This document shows positions 29,063 to 40,100 of a stretch of DNA of 64,000 nucleotides, in pieces. This DNA comes from Aureispira sp963837355 (lineage in GTDB: Bacteria > Bacteroidota > Bacteroidia > Chitinophagales > Saprospiraceae): assembly GCA_963837355.1 (NCBI GenBank), contig CAWIMY010000007.1, forward strand, positions 62,001 to 126,000. Reading direction: 5' to 3'. Under the pieces are notes generated by a model. That model was not told the DNA's origin. It did no database searches and saw nothing but the letters and a program-made list of their open reading frames with translations. The first letter of the stretch is position 1, and every line of letters begins with the position of its first letter. The position numbers were made by a program, and so were the translations under genes.

Positions 29063-29130
29063 ATTCTATGGTTTTGATGAAGGACAAAGATCCTTCAAAA
29101 CCCTTCTAGAAAATAGGATAATTAGTCCCA

Positions 29131-30030
29131 TTATTCGGACAAATCCACCCAATGTCGGAAAGCACTGGGACTTTGTCCCGTATGTTTTTTGAAAAAGCGA
29201 CCAAAGTAGGAGGGATCTTGAAATCCTACAGCAAAACTAACTTCTTGAATAGAAAGCGTAGATTGATACAACAACACTTTGGCTTCCAATAAGCGCTGCT
29301 CGGCAATGAGCTGAGAAGCGGTTTTGCCTGCTATGCGCTGGCTACTGCGGTTGAGGTGGTTGGGAGAAACGTGTAAATGTCGGGCATAAAAGGTGACTTG
29401 GTGTTGTTGTTTAGCATGATGTAAGAGCGCTTTTTTAAAACCTAGAACCAGTTTTTCGGCTGCGGAGTAGTGGCGTGCTGAGCTAGGCGGGGAGAGGGTT
29501 TGTAGTTCTAACAAAATTGTCTGCAAGTAGCTTCGCCACAAATTGACGGAAGCTTGTTGTTGGTAGAGTGTTTCTAAGCGTTCTAATAGGGTCGTTAAAA
29601 CGGTAACAGAAGCGGGCGACAGCGGAAAAAATGGCTGCGTATCCTCTTTTAGAAAAGAAAGTAGAGCGGTATTAGAACGCGCTTGGTTTATTAGAAAATG
29701 GTCAGAAAAGTGACAGTAATACCCTTGGAAAGCAGCTGAAATACTAGTTGTACTGGTGATTTGCCCTGCTGGAAGCATAAAAATGGAATTAGCAGGCACT
29801 TCGTATTGATCCAATCCCCTGCTTTTGACCATGCTCCCTGCCGTGACCAAGATGAAATCATGGACTGTTTTTCGATGCGGTGGCAGTGGGAGCCGCAATT
29901 CGTACAAGCTCGTTGAGAGATTGTGTATATAAAAGTCGTTAAAACCTTCCCGTTGCCATTCTGTCGCCACAACTTGGCGCATCCAGCGTTTTCGAAAACC
30001 TTCGGGATGTAGTAGAGGAATTTGATTCAT
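29131..30030 (-). CDS. AraC-family transcriptional regulator
   Basis: A 299-residue regulator with an N-terminal cupin-like sensor domain (residues about 30-130) and two C-terminal helix-turn-helix units. The second is clear in LSIQEVSFAVGFQDPSYFGRFFKKHTGQSP, quoted here as VSFAVGFQDPSYFGRFFKK, followed by SAFR. It probably senses a small ligand and controls the two downstream genes on the same strand (beta-barrel and DUF2798), only 68 bases away. This control is inferred from position. Confidence 0.9.
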   Translation of the reverse strand: MNQIPLLHPEGFRKRWMRQVVATEWQREGFNDFYIHNLSTSLYELRLPLPPHRKTVHDFILVTAGSMVKSRGLDQYEVPANSIFMLPAGQITSTTSISAAFQGYYCHFSDHFLINQARSNTALLSFLKEDTQPFFPLSPASVTVLTTLLERLETLYQQQASVNLWRSYLQTILLELQTLSPPSSARHYSAAEKLVLGFKKALLHHAKQQHQVTFYARHLHVSPNHLNRSSQRIAGKTASQLIAEQRLLEAKVLLYQSTLSIQEVSFAVGFQDPSYFGRFFKKHTGQSPSAFRHWVDLSE

Positions 30031-30092
30031 ACGTTTTCTTTTTGCGGTAAGTAGACATTTTTATCCTGCTTCGGCACCCATCGACTAAGTCC

Positions 30093-31511
30093 TTACTCCA
30101 TCCCATCCAGTTGCTCCAACAACCAAGTTTTCTCCGTCAACAAAGGCGTAGAAATAATTTCTTGGCGGAGTTTTGTTTTGGCTTTTGCTGAATAGGGATT
30201 GAGCGCGACCAAGCGCCGTGTAAAGCGGATGATGTTGTTGTAGTTTTTTTTGTGATACGCCATTTCCTTTTGACGACTCAAAAAGGTATTAAAGCGGTTG
30301 AGCAACCCCTCTAAAAGTTGTATTTCGTCCAAGGCATAATACACCTTCAACAGCAGAATCTTCGCCGATAAATTCAAATGTACATCCTCAAAGTCGTCTG
30401 CGCTGAGCAAGTCCGCTGCTGCGTGGTATTGGGCCTGATAAAAATGCCACCGCGAGCGGTTATAGGCCACATATGCCCCGCGCACTCGGCTCGGCAAATA
30501 CGCTTGGTACGCTTCCAAAAAATCGGCTGCCCATACATAGCGTTCGGATCGAATAGCCACTCCCATGATGTTGGTATACGCAAACGGACTCATTGTACCC
30601 TTCTCTAATAAAACGCCTTGCGCCAACGCTTGTTGGTATAACTCCAACGTCGCAATAAATTGTGCTTTCTCAGGGTGCTTATTAATTAATTGAATGCTGT
30701 AGTTGGTGGCCAAAATATACAAATCCTTGATCTCTTCCTGTTCTAATACGGTCTGGTAATCAAATAAATGCCGCTTAAATTGATCGAAGTAAACCTTGGG
30801 ATTTTGTGTGGTGGTACTGGCTTTGTAATAACAGTAATACAGTGCAATGAGTGGGATTTGTAAATACTCGGGATGCTGCTCCATATAGTCCAAGACGGCA
30901 GGCAATAAGCCTAAATCATATTGCTGCTTGTACATGCTTTGGTAGGAGAGGACACCGCAAGCGTGTTTGAGTTTGCCCGCGATGTATTGCTGGTCAAAGG
31001 TATTGTTGAGGGCTTGGATATTGTTGTTGGCCGCGCGGTCTTTTTCGGCATCTTGGTGGTAGCGCTTTTGTTCTAATAAATACGTTAAGTCCAAGGCGCG
31101 TTGGTCATTTTTGGGATAGTTGGACAAGGCTTTTTCCGCTTTTTTGAACGCTTGTGTGGCAAGGTGTGGCAATTGTTTCTGTTGAAAAATTTCCGCCAAT
31201 TGGAGCTGTTGTTCAATAGCAGCGGCAGGTTGTTCTAACAATAGAAACGTTTCTAACAACTGGGCTAAGTCTGACGCTACATGCCGTAGCGCTGACCAAT
31301 TTAAGGATTGCTTTCCAAATACTGCTCGATAGACCACTGTTCGGTCGAGTTGCGCCCGCTGTCGGTAGGTATCCAACGGGTAGAGATGTTCTAACAAAGC
31401 GCTAACTTTCTCATTGCTGTTGTGATAAGGGGATGCGACGAATTTTCGAAAAGCAATTTTCTCTGTTTTGGAAAGCTGGTAGAAGATCGCCACGGCTTTG
31501 GTTTTGTACAT
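30093..31511 (-). CDS. conserved helical-repeat protein of unknown function
   Basis: A 472-residue protein with no signal peptide and mostly helical composition, with TPR-like pairs along its length (FQQKQLPHLATQAFKKAEKA). The N-terminus IFYQLSKTEKIAFRKFVASP resembles a group of uncharacterised Bacteroidota proteins that begin with an F-T/S-K-x-E-x-x-x-F-x-x-F-x-x-SPYxN pattern. Here this reads SPYHNSNEKV. Cytoplasmic location is likely. No catalytic motif is visible, and no operon partner adjoins it. Confidence 0.72.
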   Translation of the reverse strand: MYKTKAVAIFYQLSKTEKIAFRKFVASPYHNSNEKVSALLEHLYPLDTYRQRAQLDRTVVYRAVFGKQSLNWSALRHVASDLAQLLETFLLLEQPAAAIEQQLQLAEIFQQKQLPHLATQAFKKAEKALSNYPKNDQRALDLTYLLEQKRYHQDAEKDRAANNNIQALNNTFDQQYIAGKLKHACGVLSYQSMYKQQYDLGLLPAVLDYMEQHPEYLQIPLIALYYCYYKASTTTQNPKVYFDQFKRHLFDYQTVLEQEEIKDLYILATNYSIQLINKHPEKAQFIATLELYQQALAQGVLLEKGTMSPFAYTNIMGVAIRSERYVWAADFLEAYQAYLPSRVRGAYVAYNRSRWHFYQAQYHAAADLLSADDFEDVHLNLSAKILLLKVYYALDEIQLLEGLLNRFNTFLSRQKEMAYHKKNYNNIIRFTRRLVALNPYSAKAKTKLRQEIISTPLLTEKTWLLEQLDGME

Positions 31512-31758
31512 CGTAGAAGGTAAGGGGAGTAGTGAAAAAACTTTTTTTCATAAAAGCAAAGGGATGCAAAGGAAAAATAAGATACTAATTATCCGACAAA
31601 AAAAAGCTAGAAGCTCGATAAATAAAGGGTTTAAGAAAAATAGAAGTTAGGCAAAGCATTGAAAATGTAATTTTTATTCTACCCGACATTGCGGATTATT
31701 GTAACAGTGAAAGCAGACACGATAATTCTTCGTCCCTTTTTTTAAATAAAAAATACTT

Positions 31759-34670
31759 ATGAAAAATATAATCTTACTACTACTACTAAGCTGGCTAATA
31801 CGGGTGCCTGTAAGCGCACAAGGCTGGCTCCAAACGTATTACGACTATCGGTCTAACAACCTTAACAGTTTTGCACAACAAACGACGGATAACGGCTATA
31901 TTCTTTTGGGGCACGTTAGAACGCCAGGGCAATCGGGGCAAAACTTAGAACTGCGCAAGACCGATGTTTTTGGAAACGTACAATGGACGTATACCTATTC
32001 GATGATTGGCGGTCAATGGAGCGTAGGACTTGTTCAGGTTCCCTCTGACGGCAGTTATGCGGTCTTATACCATAATGGTGGAGGGTTTAATGCGCCTCCT
32101 AGCAATGCCCAATTGTTGCGCGTCGATGCACAGGGACAGTTCATTTCTGACCGATTGTTAGTCATGCAATCCAGTGTCTTTACGGGATCACACAATTCAA
32201 ATTTGTTGATAACCGACGAAGAAGATTTGTTGATTTCCAGTACTAAGAAAGATACTAGTAATGTCTATAATTTGACGCTAACCAAATTAGATTTATTGGG
32301 CAACGTTATTTGGGACAAACTCTACCCTGCTCCCGTGGGGCTCAACCAGTTCTCTAAAGGCATCACTAGGGCAGCAGATGGGAGTTACGCGGTAGTCGGT
32401 TACCAGAGCCGTATTTCAGGAACAACTTTCTTAACCAACAACAGCATACTCTTGAAAACGGATACAGCTGGAACAGAACTGTGGCGACGAGATTATGCCT
32501 TAAACAATACGCAACAAGGGTTTGGGGTTAAGGGAACGAATGACGGTGGTTTTTTAATCCTAGGACAAGAACGGATTGGATTCGACAATGTTCCCATGGC
32601 ACAAAAAATAGATGCGGCAGGTAATTTTGAATGGAACTGGGTAGCGCCACTTTCTACAAATCTTGCTGATGCGTCCTTGAATGCGGCAGTAGAACTACCC
32701 GACGGAAGCTTCACCTGTGTTGGTTTTGGGGATTACAATTTTAAAAGACTGGCTTATATAAGGCTATCAGCCACGGGGCAATCGATTCAAGAGCGGGGCT
32801 TGAGTACGGGAAGTTCGGTTTCGATTGGAGTGAATATTTATCGCAATACAACAGCTGGGCCTGTAAACGGCTACACGATCTTCGGTTGTGATGGTAGCGG
32901 CCCTTTTTTGATGGCAATAGACTCTATAGGTCGCTTGTATACCAACGAAGTAGTAGGAGTATATTATAACGATTACAATAGTAATTGCGTACAAGATGCA
33001 GGCGAGCCTGTGTTGAGTAATCAAATTATTTTGGCTAGCAGTCCCACTAAAAATTACTACGCTTCTACCTCGTGCGACAGGGCGCTATACCTTGGAAGTG
33101 GATACAGGAACCTACACCGTAGAATCGGCGTATGTATCGCCCTATTGGCAAGTTTGCCAAAGTCAACCGACCGTTACGTTTACAGGCAGTTACCAACGTG
33201 ATACGGTAGATTTTGCGCTACAAGCCACGGACAGTTGTATTTATTTAGACGTTGATATTTCTGCTTTGTTTTTGCGGCGCTGTTTTCCTTCTACCTACAA
33301 TGTCAACTACCGCAACTTAGGCACCCAAATTGCCCAAAATGCCTATGTGGAAGTTACCTTAGATCCTTATTTGACCTATGTATCAAGCACCATTCCTTTG
33401 ATCCAACAAATAGGTAATGTACATCGCTTTGATGTAGGTTCGATCCCCTCGTTCAACGGTGGAAATTTTAGTATCAACGTATTAGTGGATTGTGATTCTA
33501 CTAGTTTAGGACAAGTACACTGTACGGAGGCGCATATTTTTCCCGACAGTATTTGTTCGCCTATCGTTTGGACAGGCCCCATTATTGAGGCAACTGTTAG
33601 CAATTGTACCAACGATTCGACCACGTTTCGCTTACGCAACTTGGGCAGTAGTATGAATAATGCCGAACTCTACAGCATTATCGAAGAGCATGTCATGGTG
33701 CGCCAAGCGCCGTTCCAGTTGGGCAGTGGAGCCGATCAATACGTCACTGTAGCCACTTCGGCAGGTGCTTTTTCTAGAATGGAAGCGATGCAGGCGACGG
33801 GTTTCCCCGCTGTTTTGGGCGATCCTATAGCCATTGCCAACAACATTGGTTGTAATGGGCTCCCCGTGCTTAATACGCCAAACATTCTCAATCAATATTA
33901 CAACGGCAATGCCAGCTCGTTTATAGCCATCGATTGCCAAGCGAACCGAGGGGCTTATGACCCCAACGACAAGCAAGCACAGCCCGAGGGGTATGAAGCG
34001 AGTCATTACATTAAGAACAATATCCCGCTCAACTACCACATCCGCTTTCAGAATACAGGAACGGATACGGCCTTCACGGTCGTTGTTATTGATACCCTAG
34101 ATGATCCTTTAGACCCTGCTACTTTGGTGATGGGCGCAAGCAGCCACCCTTATACTTGGCAGTTGCGCGAAAACGGGATTCTCGTCGTTACGTTTGATAA
34201 CATCATGTTGCCTGATAGTGGAGTCAATCAAGCGGCTTCTAATGGCTATTTTAAATTCAAAATTGAACAAGATGCCAATAATCCCGACGGGACGATGATT
34301 TACAACAGTGCGGGCATTTACTTTGATTTCAACCCGCCCATTATTACCAACCAAGTGTTCCACACCATTGGCAGTGATTTTGTGAATTCGATTGTCATCA
34401 ACGTAGACAAATTAGCCAACCCTAGTATTTCGATCAAGGCTTTTCCCAATCCTTTCCGCGACCAGACTACACTGGAAGTAGATGGGCGGCAACTACGAGC
34501 AATTACAACTACAGGTCTTCTCTGCCGCAGGGCAATTGGTGCAACAGTCCCAAAGCAACCAAGGCGACCGCCTCACCCTACAACGCGGCAATTTGCCCGC
34601 GGGCTTATACCTCTACCGCTTATTGGGTGACGGGCAATTGCTCGGCACGGGCAAGTTGACGATTCGGTAA
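31759..34670 (+). pseudogene. large secreted protein with DUF7619-like and T9SS sorting domains, two frameshifts
   Basis: Three frames together give about 969 residues. Frame one (31759 to about 33065) has a signal peptide and propeller-like repeats with a GGFLILG type motif. Frame two (about 33068-34478) reads GRYTLEVDTGTYTVES and includes a DUF7619-like domain (ANRGAYDPNDKQAQPEG, YHIRFQNTGTDTAF, GIYFDFNPPIITN). Frame three (about 34482-34670) is a type IX C-terminal sorting domain (LQLQVFSAAGQLVQQ, LPAGLYLYRL). Each junction needs one extra base removed. Probably exported and anchored at the cell surface if intact. Repeated same-sign indels suggest error or a decaying gene. Confidence 0.82.
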
Positions 34671-34697
34671 GTCATAAAGATTTCAACATGGTTACGA

Positions 34698-34741
34698 ACA
34701 GTCCTTTTCTCCCGCTTAGTGGGAGGGAGGGCTGTTTTTTT
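34698..34741 (+). terminator. terminator after the T9SS protein gene
   Basis: Arms AACAGTCC and GGGCTGTT (about 34698-34705, 34729-34736) extended by CTCCC/GGGAG, then seven T. Confidence 0.75.
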
Positions 34742-34804
34742 GTTAGGGCGGTTAGAAAATGGCTTAACAACCCTTTTGAATTTAGAATTGTTGTTATTGA
34801 CAGG

Positions 34805-34812
34805 TAATTTTG
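34805..34812 (+). promoter_or_regulatory. candidate -7 element of the ATPase-HNH operon
   Basis: TAATTTTG fits TAnnTTTG, 65 bases before ATG 34878. TTG triplets upstream lie at 14 or 26 bases rather than 17-23, so the -33 part is doubtful. Confidence 0.4.
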
Positions 34813-34877
34813 TTATTTTCGTACTACTTACCATTTAATACTACTCACTACTATTCTTTTCTATCAACTACTGCACT

Positions 34878-36221
34878 ATGTTCATCCAAAGCCTACACCT
34901 AAAGAACTTTAGGAATATAGACGACCAGACCTTTGAATTCAAGGCACCTTTTACGGTGGTGATTGGTAAAAATGGGTCGGGGAAGTCGACCGTTTTATAT
35001 GGCTTGCGGGTTGCTGCGGGGGCGTATTTTACAGGGCTGAAAGCGGTCAAAGGACGGCAAATAGAGGAGCAAGATATTCGAGTGACAGAGGGAGCACATA
35101 TAGGAAGCGTTATGTCAGAACGCCCTGTAATAGTTGCCGCTAAAGGAATCGTTGAAGATGGCCAAACCGCTATTGAATGGCAACGTCAAATTAAAGAAAA
35201 CTCCAAAACAACGACTTCTTCTCATATAGAAATTGGAGCGATTAAAGATATAGCAGAGAGTAAGTACAACGCTTACCGAGACACTGAAAACCCACTTCCA
35301 TTGAACCTCCCCGTCATCGCCTATTTTGGCACCGATAGGTTGCACGGTTCTAGTCGCAACAGAACTAAAACAAAGGGTGACCGCATAGGCCGTTATATTT
35401 TAGAGGAGGGGTATCATAACTGGGCGAACATGCGCTCTAGTACTTATCAGTATAAGGAGTGGTTGGCGACTTATCCAATGTTACTACTTAATAACAGTGA
35501 GTATAAGGAAAGTATGGATGTTTTTTTGACTACCATCAAAAAAGCTTGTCCGTTTATTACGCTGCTAGAAGTCAGTTACGACAAATTGTGGCTAAAAGTT
35601 ACTTTTGATAAGGACGAACAGTCCCAAAAAGTATTGAAGGAGTCGATTTGGATGCCTATAGATAGACATAGCGACGGTGTGGCTACTTTTGTAGAAATGG
35701 TAGCAGAGCTGGCTTTTCGTTGTATTGTACTAAACGGAGAACTGAAAGCTCGTTCTGTGGAGGATAGTCGTGGTATTGTTCTTATTGATGAATTGGACAT
35801 CCACTTGCATCCCAATTGGCAGAAAACAATTGTTCATGATTTACAGAAAGCTTTCCCAAAAATTCAATTTGTAGCCACCACCCACTCACCTTTTATAGTG
35901 CAGAGCTTGAAGGAGGAAGAGTTGATTAATTTGGAGCAAATGGAGGATAATTCTGTAGGACTAAAAAGCGATCCTTTTAACCACAGTATAGAGGAAATTG
36001 CTGAAAAAATGGGAGCAGATGGAAAGCGAAGCGACCGCTTTAATAGAATGATGGATCTTGTTGAAGAATATGCTCGATTGGTTAAGGAGAATAAGAATAG
36101 TAAAAACGATGAAGAGGCTGCTGCCGTAAAGAAAGAATTAAATTTATTAGAAGAAGAGTATAGCGACAACCCTGCCTTTGTGGCTGTCTTAAAAATGAAA
36201 CGCCTAGCGGAACGCTCATGA
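34878..36221 (+). CDS. ptuA: AAA/ABC-type ATPase, PtuA-like (Septu-type defence)
   Basis: A 447-residue P-loop ATPase of the SMC/OLD-like group. Walker A is G30-T38 (GKNGSGKST), a signature-like SDG is at 265-267, Walker B is VLIDELDIHLHP (301-312) and the H-loop is TTHSP (334-338). The last 60 residues are charged and helical. Its stop codon overlaps the start of an HNH nuclease gene as ATGA (36218-36221), the arrangement of Septu systems, where PtuA oligomers sense phage and PtuB cuts nucleic acid. No reverse transcriptase is adjacent, so this is not a retron. The pair is AT-richer than its neighbours, suggesting horizontal acquisition. Alternative: another two-gene ATPase-nuclease system. 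Confidence 0.75.
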   Translation: MFIQSLHLKNFRNIDDQTFEFKAPFTVVIGKNGSGKSTVLYGLRVAAGAYFTGLKAVKGRQIEEQDIRVTEGAHIGSVMSERPVIVAAKGIVEDGQTAIEWQRQIKENSKTTTSSHIEIGAIKDIAESKYNAYRDTENPLPLNLPVIAYFGTDRLHGSSRNRTKTKGDRIGRYILEEGYHNWANMRSSTYQYKEWLATYPMLLLNNSEYKESMDVFLTTIKKACPFITLLEVSYDKLWLKVTFDKDEQSQKVLKESIWMPIDRHSDGVATFVEMVAELAFRCIVLNGELKARSVEDSRGIVLIDELDIHLHPNWQKTIVHDLQKAFPKIQFVATTHSPFIVQSLKEEELINLEQMEDNSVGLKSDPFNHSIEEIAEKMGADGKRSDRFNRMMDLVEEYARLVKENKNSKNDEEAAAVKKELNLLEEEYSDNPAFVAVLKMKRLAERS

Positions 36222-36922
36222 GACCTGTAGCCAAATGGAGAATAGGACATGTTTATACCACAAAGAAAGATGGCACAGTAACGATAACAGAACTGTATAG
36301 TCCTTACGGTGACGCTTATGATCATTTAGTCAACAATATAGGTTTGTACTGCAATTACTGCGAAGCGCCTGGCTCTTATTTTGAAATAGAGCATGTCGTT
36401 CCCAAAAGTCAAATCCTTAGTAATAGGCACGATACAGGCAGTTTAACTGAGGAAAGTTGGGAGAACTTACTCCTAGCTTGTGCACATTGTAATTCAGGAA
36501 CAGGATGCAAAGGACAGAAAATTGTAGACTTAGAGAACATATTACTACCTCATCGGAATAACACCTACGAGATCCTAGACTATAAAGAAGGAGGGGGAGT
36601 AATGTTAAAAGAAGATTTATCCCCGACTGCGCGCCTAAAAGCACAAGCACTAATTGATCTTTTTTCTTTGGATAGAAATCCAGATACAGCAGGTGTCAAG
36701 AGAGATCATCGGTTGTTCCTTAGAAGTCAAGTTTGGGATTTGGCAGAAGCAACAAAAGCAATGTATGAGAAAAATAGGGTTGATGAAATGATAGCTTATA
36801 TAATAATAACTGCTAAACCCTGCGGCTTCTTCTCCGTCTGGCATACCGTTTTCCAAGACCACCCCGAAGTCCAAACCGCCCTCCGCGCCGCCTTCCCAGG
36901 AACCAACGAAGATTACTTCTAA
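36218..36922 (+). CDS. ptuB: HNH endonuclease, PtuB-like (Septu-type defence)
   Basis: A 234-residue nuclease. C45xxC48 (CNYCE), E58-H59 in EIEHVVPKS, W81 and N83 in SWENLLLACAHCN, and C88/C91 form the zinc-supported HNH fold seen in the retron/Septu HNH group. The N-terminal 40 residues include SPYGDAYDHLVNNIG, a helical lead-in. Translation is coupled to the ATPase by the ATGA overlap. Expected action: degradation of phage or host nucleic acid when the ATPase partner is triggered. Function is inferred from the pair, not shown. Confidence 0.75.
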   Translation: MRPVAKWRIGHVYTTKKDGTVTITELYSPYGDAYDHLVNNIGLYCNYCEAPGSYFEIEHVVPKSQILSNRHDTGSLTEESWENLLLACAHCNSGTGCKGQKIVDLENILLPHRNNTYEILDYKEGGGVMLKEDLSPTARLKAQALIDLFSLDRNPDTAGVKRDHRLFLRSQVWDLAEATKAMYEKNRVDEMIAYIIITAKPCGFFSVWHTVFQDHPEVQTALRAAFPGTNEDYF

Positions 36923-36954
36923 TTCCATATTTTCGTTAACAAAACGTCAAGTTT

Positions 36955-36997
36955 GCTGCCCTTCTACCCGAAATACAACGAGGGGTAGAAGGGCAGC
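36955..36997 (+). terminator. terminator-like hairpin after the HNH gene
   Basis: A perfect 15-bp stem (36955-36969 with 36983-36997) and 13-base loop close the defence operon. Only a weak T stretch follows. It also isolates metH. Confidence 0.65.
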
Positions 36998-37003
36998 CTT
37001 TAT

Positions 37004-37028
37004 TTGTGCGGGCTTTTTCCTATCTTTG
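37004..37028 (+). promoter_or_regulatory. candidate promoter of metH
   Basis: TATCTTTG (37021-37028) fits the -7 element; a TTG lies at 37004-37006, only 14 bases upstream. The implied leader of about 140 bases before ATG 37177 is long enough for a regulatory RNA, but I could not match it to a cobalamin or SAM riboswitch. Confidence 0.4.
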
Positions 37029-37176
37029 CATGTTCATCAATAGAAAAAAATTTGCGTCCACCCCTCTCCGTAGGCATCGGCACAAGTTATTACCAAATCT
37101 TTAGGACGAGTACGACAGCGCGTTTTTGTTACACAAAAGCATGGTATCAACACCGTTCTAAACCATTATTAAACGC

Positions 37177-40100
37177 ATGGAAAATAAAGCAACAGCCGTC
37201 AACAATAGCGTTTTGACGCAATTGCATAAAATCATCCAACAACGCATCATGGTTATTGATGGCGCAATGGGTACGATGATTCAAGAATATAAACTCGAAG
37301 AAAACGACTATCGCGGCAAGCGCTGGGAGGATTTCCCCCGCGACCTCAAAGGCAACAACGAATTGTTGTCCATCACGCGCCCCGATGTCATCGAGAACAT
37401 CCACAAAGCCTACCTCAAAGCAGGGGCCGACATCATCGAAACCAATACTTTTAGCGCCAATGCTATTTCTCAAGAGGATTATGATTTGGTCGATGCCGTC
37501 TACGAAATGAATGTGGCTTCCGCCCAATGTGCGCGCCGCGCCGCGAGTTATTACAGCCAAATTGACCCTGAAAAACCGCGTTTTGTAGCGGGAGCTATTG
37601 GGCCAACCAGCAAAACCGCGTCGATGTCGCCCGATGTCAATGACCCAGGGTTTCGTGCAGTGACGTTCGATGATTTGGTCGATTCTTATTACGAGCAAGT
37701 ACGTGGCTTGGCTGACGGCGGCTGTGATTTGTTTTTGATCGAAACCGTTTTTGATACGCTCAACTGCAAGGCGGCGTTGTTTGCGATTGATAAATACAGC
37801 GAAGCTACTGGCCGAGACTATCCCATCATGGTTTCGGGAACGATTACCGATGCGAGTGGCCGTACCTTGTCGGGACAGACCGTTGAAGCCTTTTGGATTT
37901 CGGTGAGCCATGCAAATTTGTTTAGTGTGGGTTTAAACTGTGCCTTGGGGGCAACAGAAATGCGCCCGCACGTAGCAGCGTTGTCTAAAATTAGCGATTG
38001 CTACATTAGCGCCTATCCAAATGCGGGGTTGCCCAATGAGTTTGGCGAATACGACCAAGATGGCGAAGAAATGAGCACGTATATTCGTGATTTTGCTGAA
38101 AGTGGCTTGGTTAATATTATTGGTGGCTGTTGTGGCACCTCTCCCGAACACATTCAATGCATGGCGGAGGCTGTGCAAGGGTTGCCTGTTCGCAAACGCA
38201 CACCTGCGATGCCTTATGCGCAATACAGTGGGTTAGAGCCGTTGATCGCCCGCGAGAATTTGAATTTTATCAACGTCGGAGAACGCACCAATGTTACAGG
38301 CTCGCGCAAGTTTGCCCGCTTGATTAAGAACGGCAACTATGAAGAAGCATTATCGGTTGCTCGCCAACAAGTAGAGGGCGGCGCACAGGTGATTGATGTC
38401 AACATGGATGAAGGCTTGCTCGATTCCAAGGCTGCGATGGTCACGTTCTTGAATCTGATCGCTGCCGAGCCCGATATTTCCAAACTGCCCATCATGATTG
38501 ATTCCTCCAAATGGGAAGTCATTGAGGCGGGGTTGAAGTGCGTGCAGGGTAAATCTATTGTCAATTCTATTTCGCTCAAAGAAGGCGAAGAACAATTTAT
38601 AGAAAGAGCCAAATTGTGCCAACGTTACGGTGCCGCGATGATTGTTATGGCGTTTGACACCGAAGGGCAGGCCGATACGACCGAGCGCAAAGTGCAAATT
38701 TGCCACCGCGCCTACAAGATTCTAACCGAGCAAGTAGGAGTCAAACCACAAGATATTATTTTCGATCCCAATATTTTTGCCATTGGAACGGGCATCGAAG
38801 AACACGCCAACTACGGGGTTTATTTTATAGACGCTTGCCGCGAAATTAAGCGCTTGATGCCTTTGGTGAAAATCAGTGGTGGGGTGAGCAACATTTCCTT
38901 TTCCTTTAGAGGAAACAACCTCATTCGCGAGGCTATTCATGCCGTCTTCTTATACCACGCCGTGGCGGCGGGAATGGATATGGGCATTGTGAATGCAGGA
39001 ATGATGGAAATTTACGAAGACATTCCCAAGGAGTTGTTGACCCTAGTCGAAGATTTACTCTTCAACCGCAACCCAGATGCGACCGATCGCTTGATGGAAT
39101 ATGCGGAAACCGTCAAAGGACAAGGCAAAAAACGCGTGGTAGACCTCTCTTGGCGCGAAGGAACCGTCGAAGAGCGCCTATCGCACTCCTTGGTAAAAGG
39201 GATTACGGATTATATTGTAGAAGATACGATAGAAGCACACAAAAAATACGTTAGCCCTTTGCGGGTAATTGAAGAGCCGCTAATGGCGGGGATGGATGTG
39301 GTTGGTGATCTATTTGGCGCAGGCAAGATGTTCTTGCCCCAAGTGGTGAAGTCGGCTCGGGTGATGAAACAAGCCGTCGCTTATCTAACGCCTTATATAG
39401 AATTGGAAAAAACCAGTGCAGGCAGCAGTTCCAAAGGAAAAATCCTAATGGCAACCGTCAAAGGAGATGTGCATGATATTGGTAAGAACATCGTAGGGAT
39501 TGTATTGGCTTGTAATAACTACGAAATTGTAGATATGGGGGTGATGGTGTCTTGTGATGCCATTCTCAAAGCTGCTCGAAAGGAACAAGTGGACATCATC
39601 GGCTTGAGTGGGTTAATTACGCCCTCGCTCGATGAAATGGTTTATGTGGCCAAGGAAATGCAGCGCCAAGGCTTCAACATTCCTTTGATGATTGGAGGAG
39701 CAACCACTTCCAAAACTCACACGGCGGTTAAAATCGAGCCTCAGTACACCAACAACATTGCCGTACACGTTTTGGATGCGTCGCGTTCGGTGACCGTCGC
39801 CAGTTCGCTGCTCAACCAAAATAAAGAAGAACAAGCGAGCTATGTGGACAACATTCGCCGCGAGTTTGAAGAGGTGCGCACCCGTCGAGGTAACCGAAAA
39901 TCAGCCAAAAAATACTTGACGTTTAAACAAGCTAAGGCGAATAAATTGCAATTGGATTGGGACAATTATACGCCTCCAAAACCAAGCTTTTTAGGGACAA
40001 AGACGTTTAAGGAATTTGATTTGAAGGTCTTGCGCAACTACATTGACTGGACACCATTTTTTGCCAGCTGGCAACTACGGGGCAAGTACCCCGAAATTTT

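Noticed and set aside
34878..36922. Retron (PtuAB with reverse transcriptase)
   Set aside because: No reverse transcriptase or structured ncRNA-like stretch lies within the surrounding 3 kb on either strand.
37029..37176. Cobalamin or SAM riboswitch before metH
   Set aside because: I could not recognise the conserved core of either class by eye; a covariance search would be needed.
37147..37911. 254-codon frame on the - strand inside metH
   Set aside because: It is a shadow of the highly conserved metH coding strand and has no recognisable motif.
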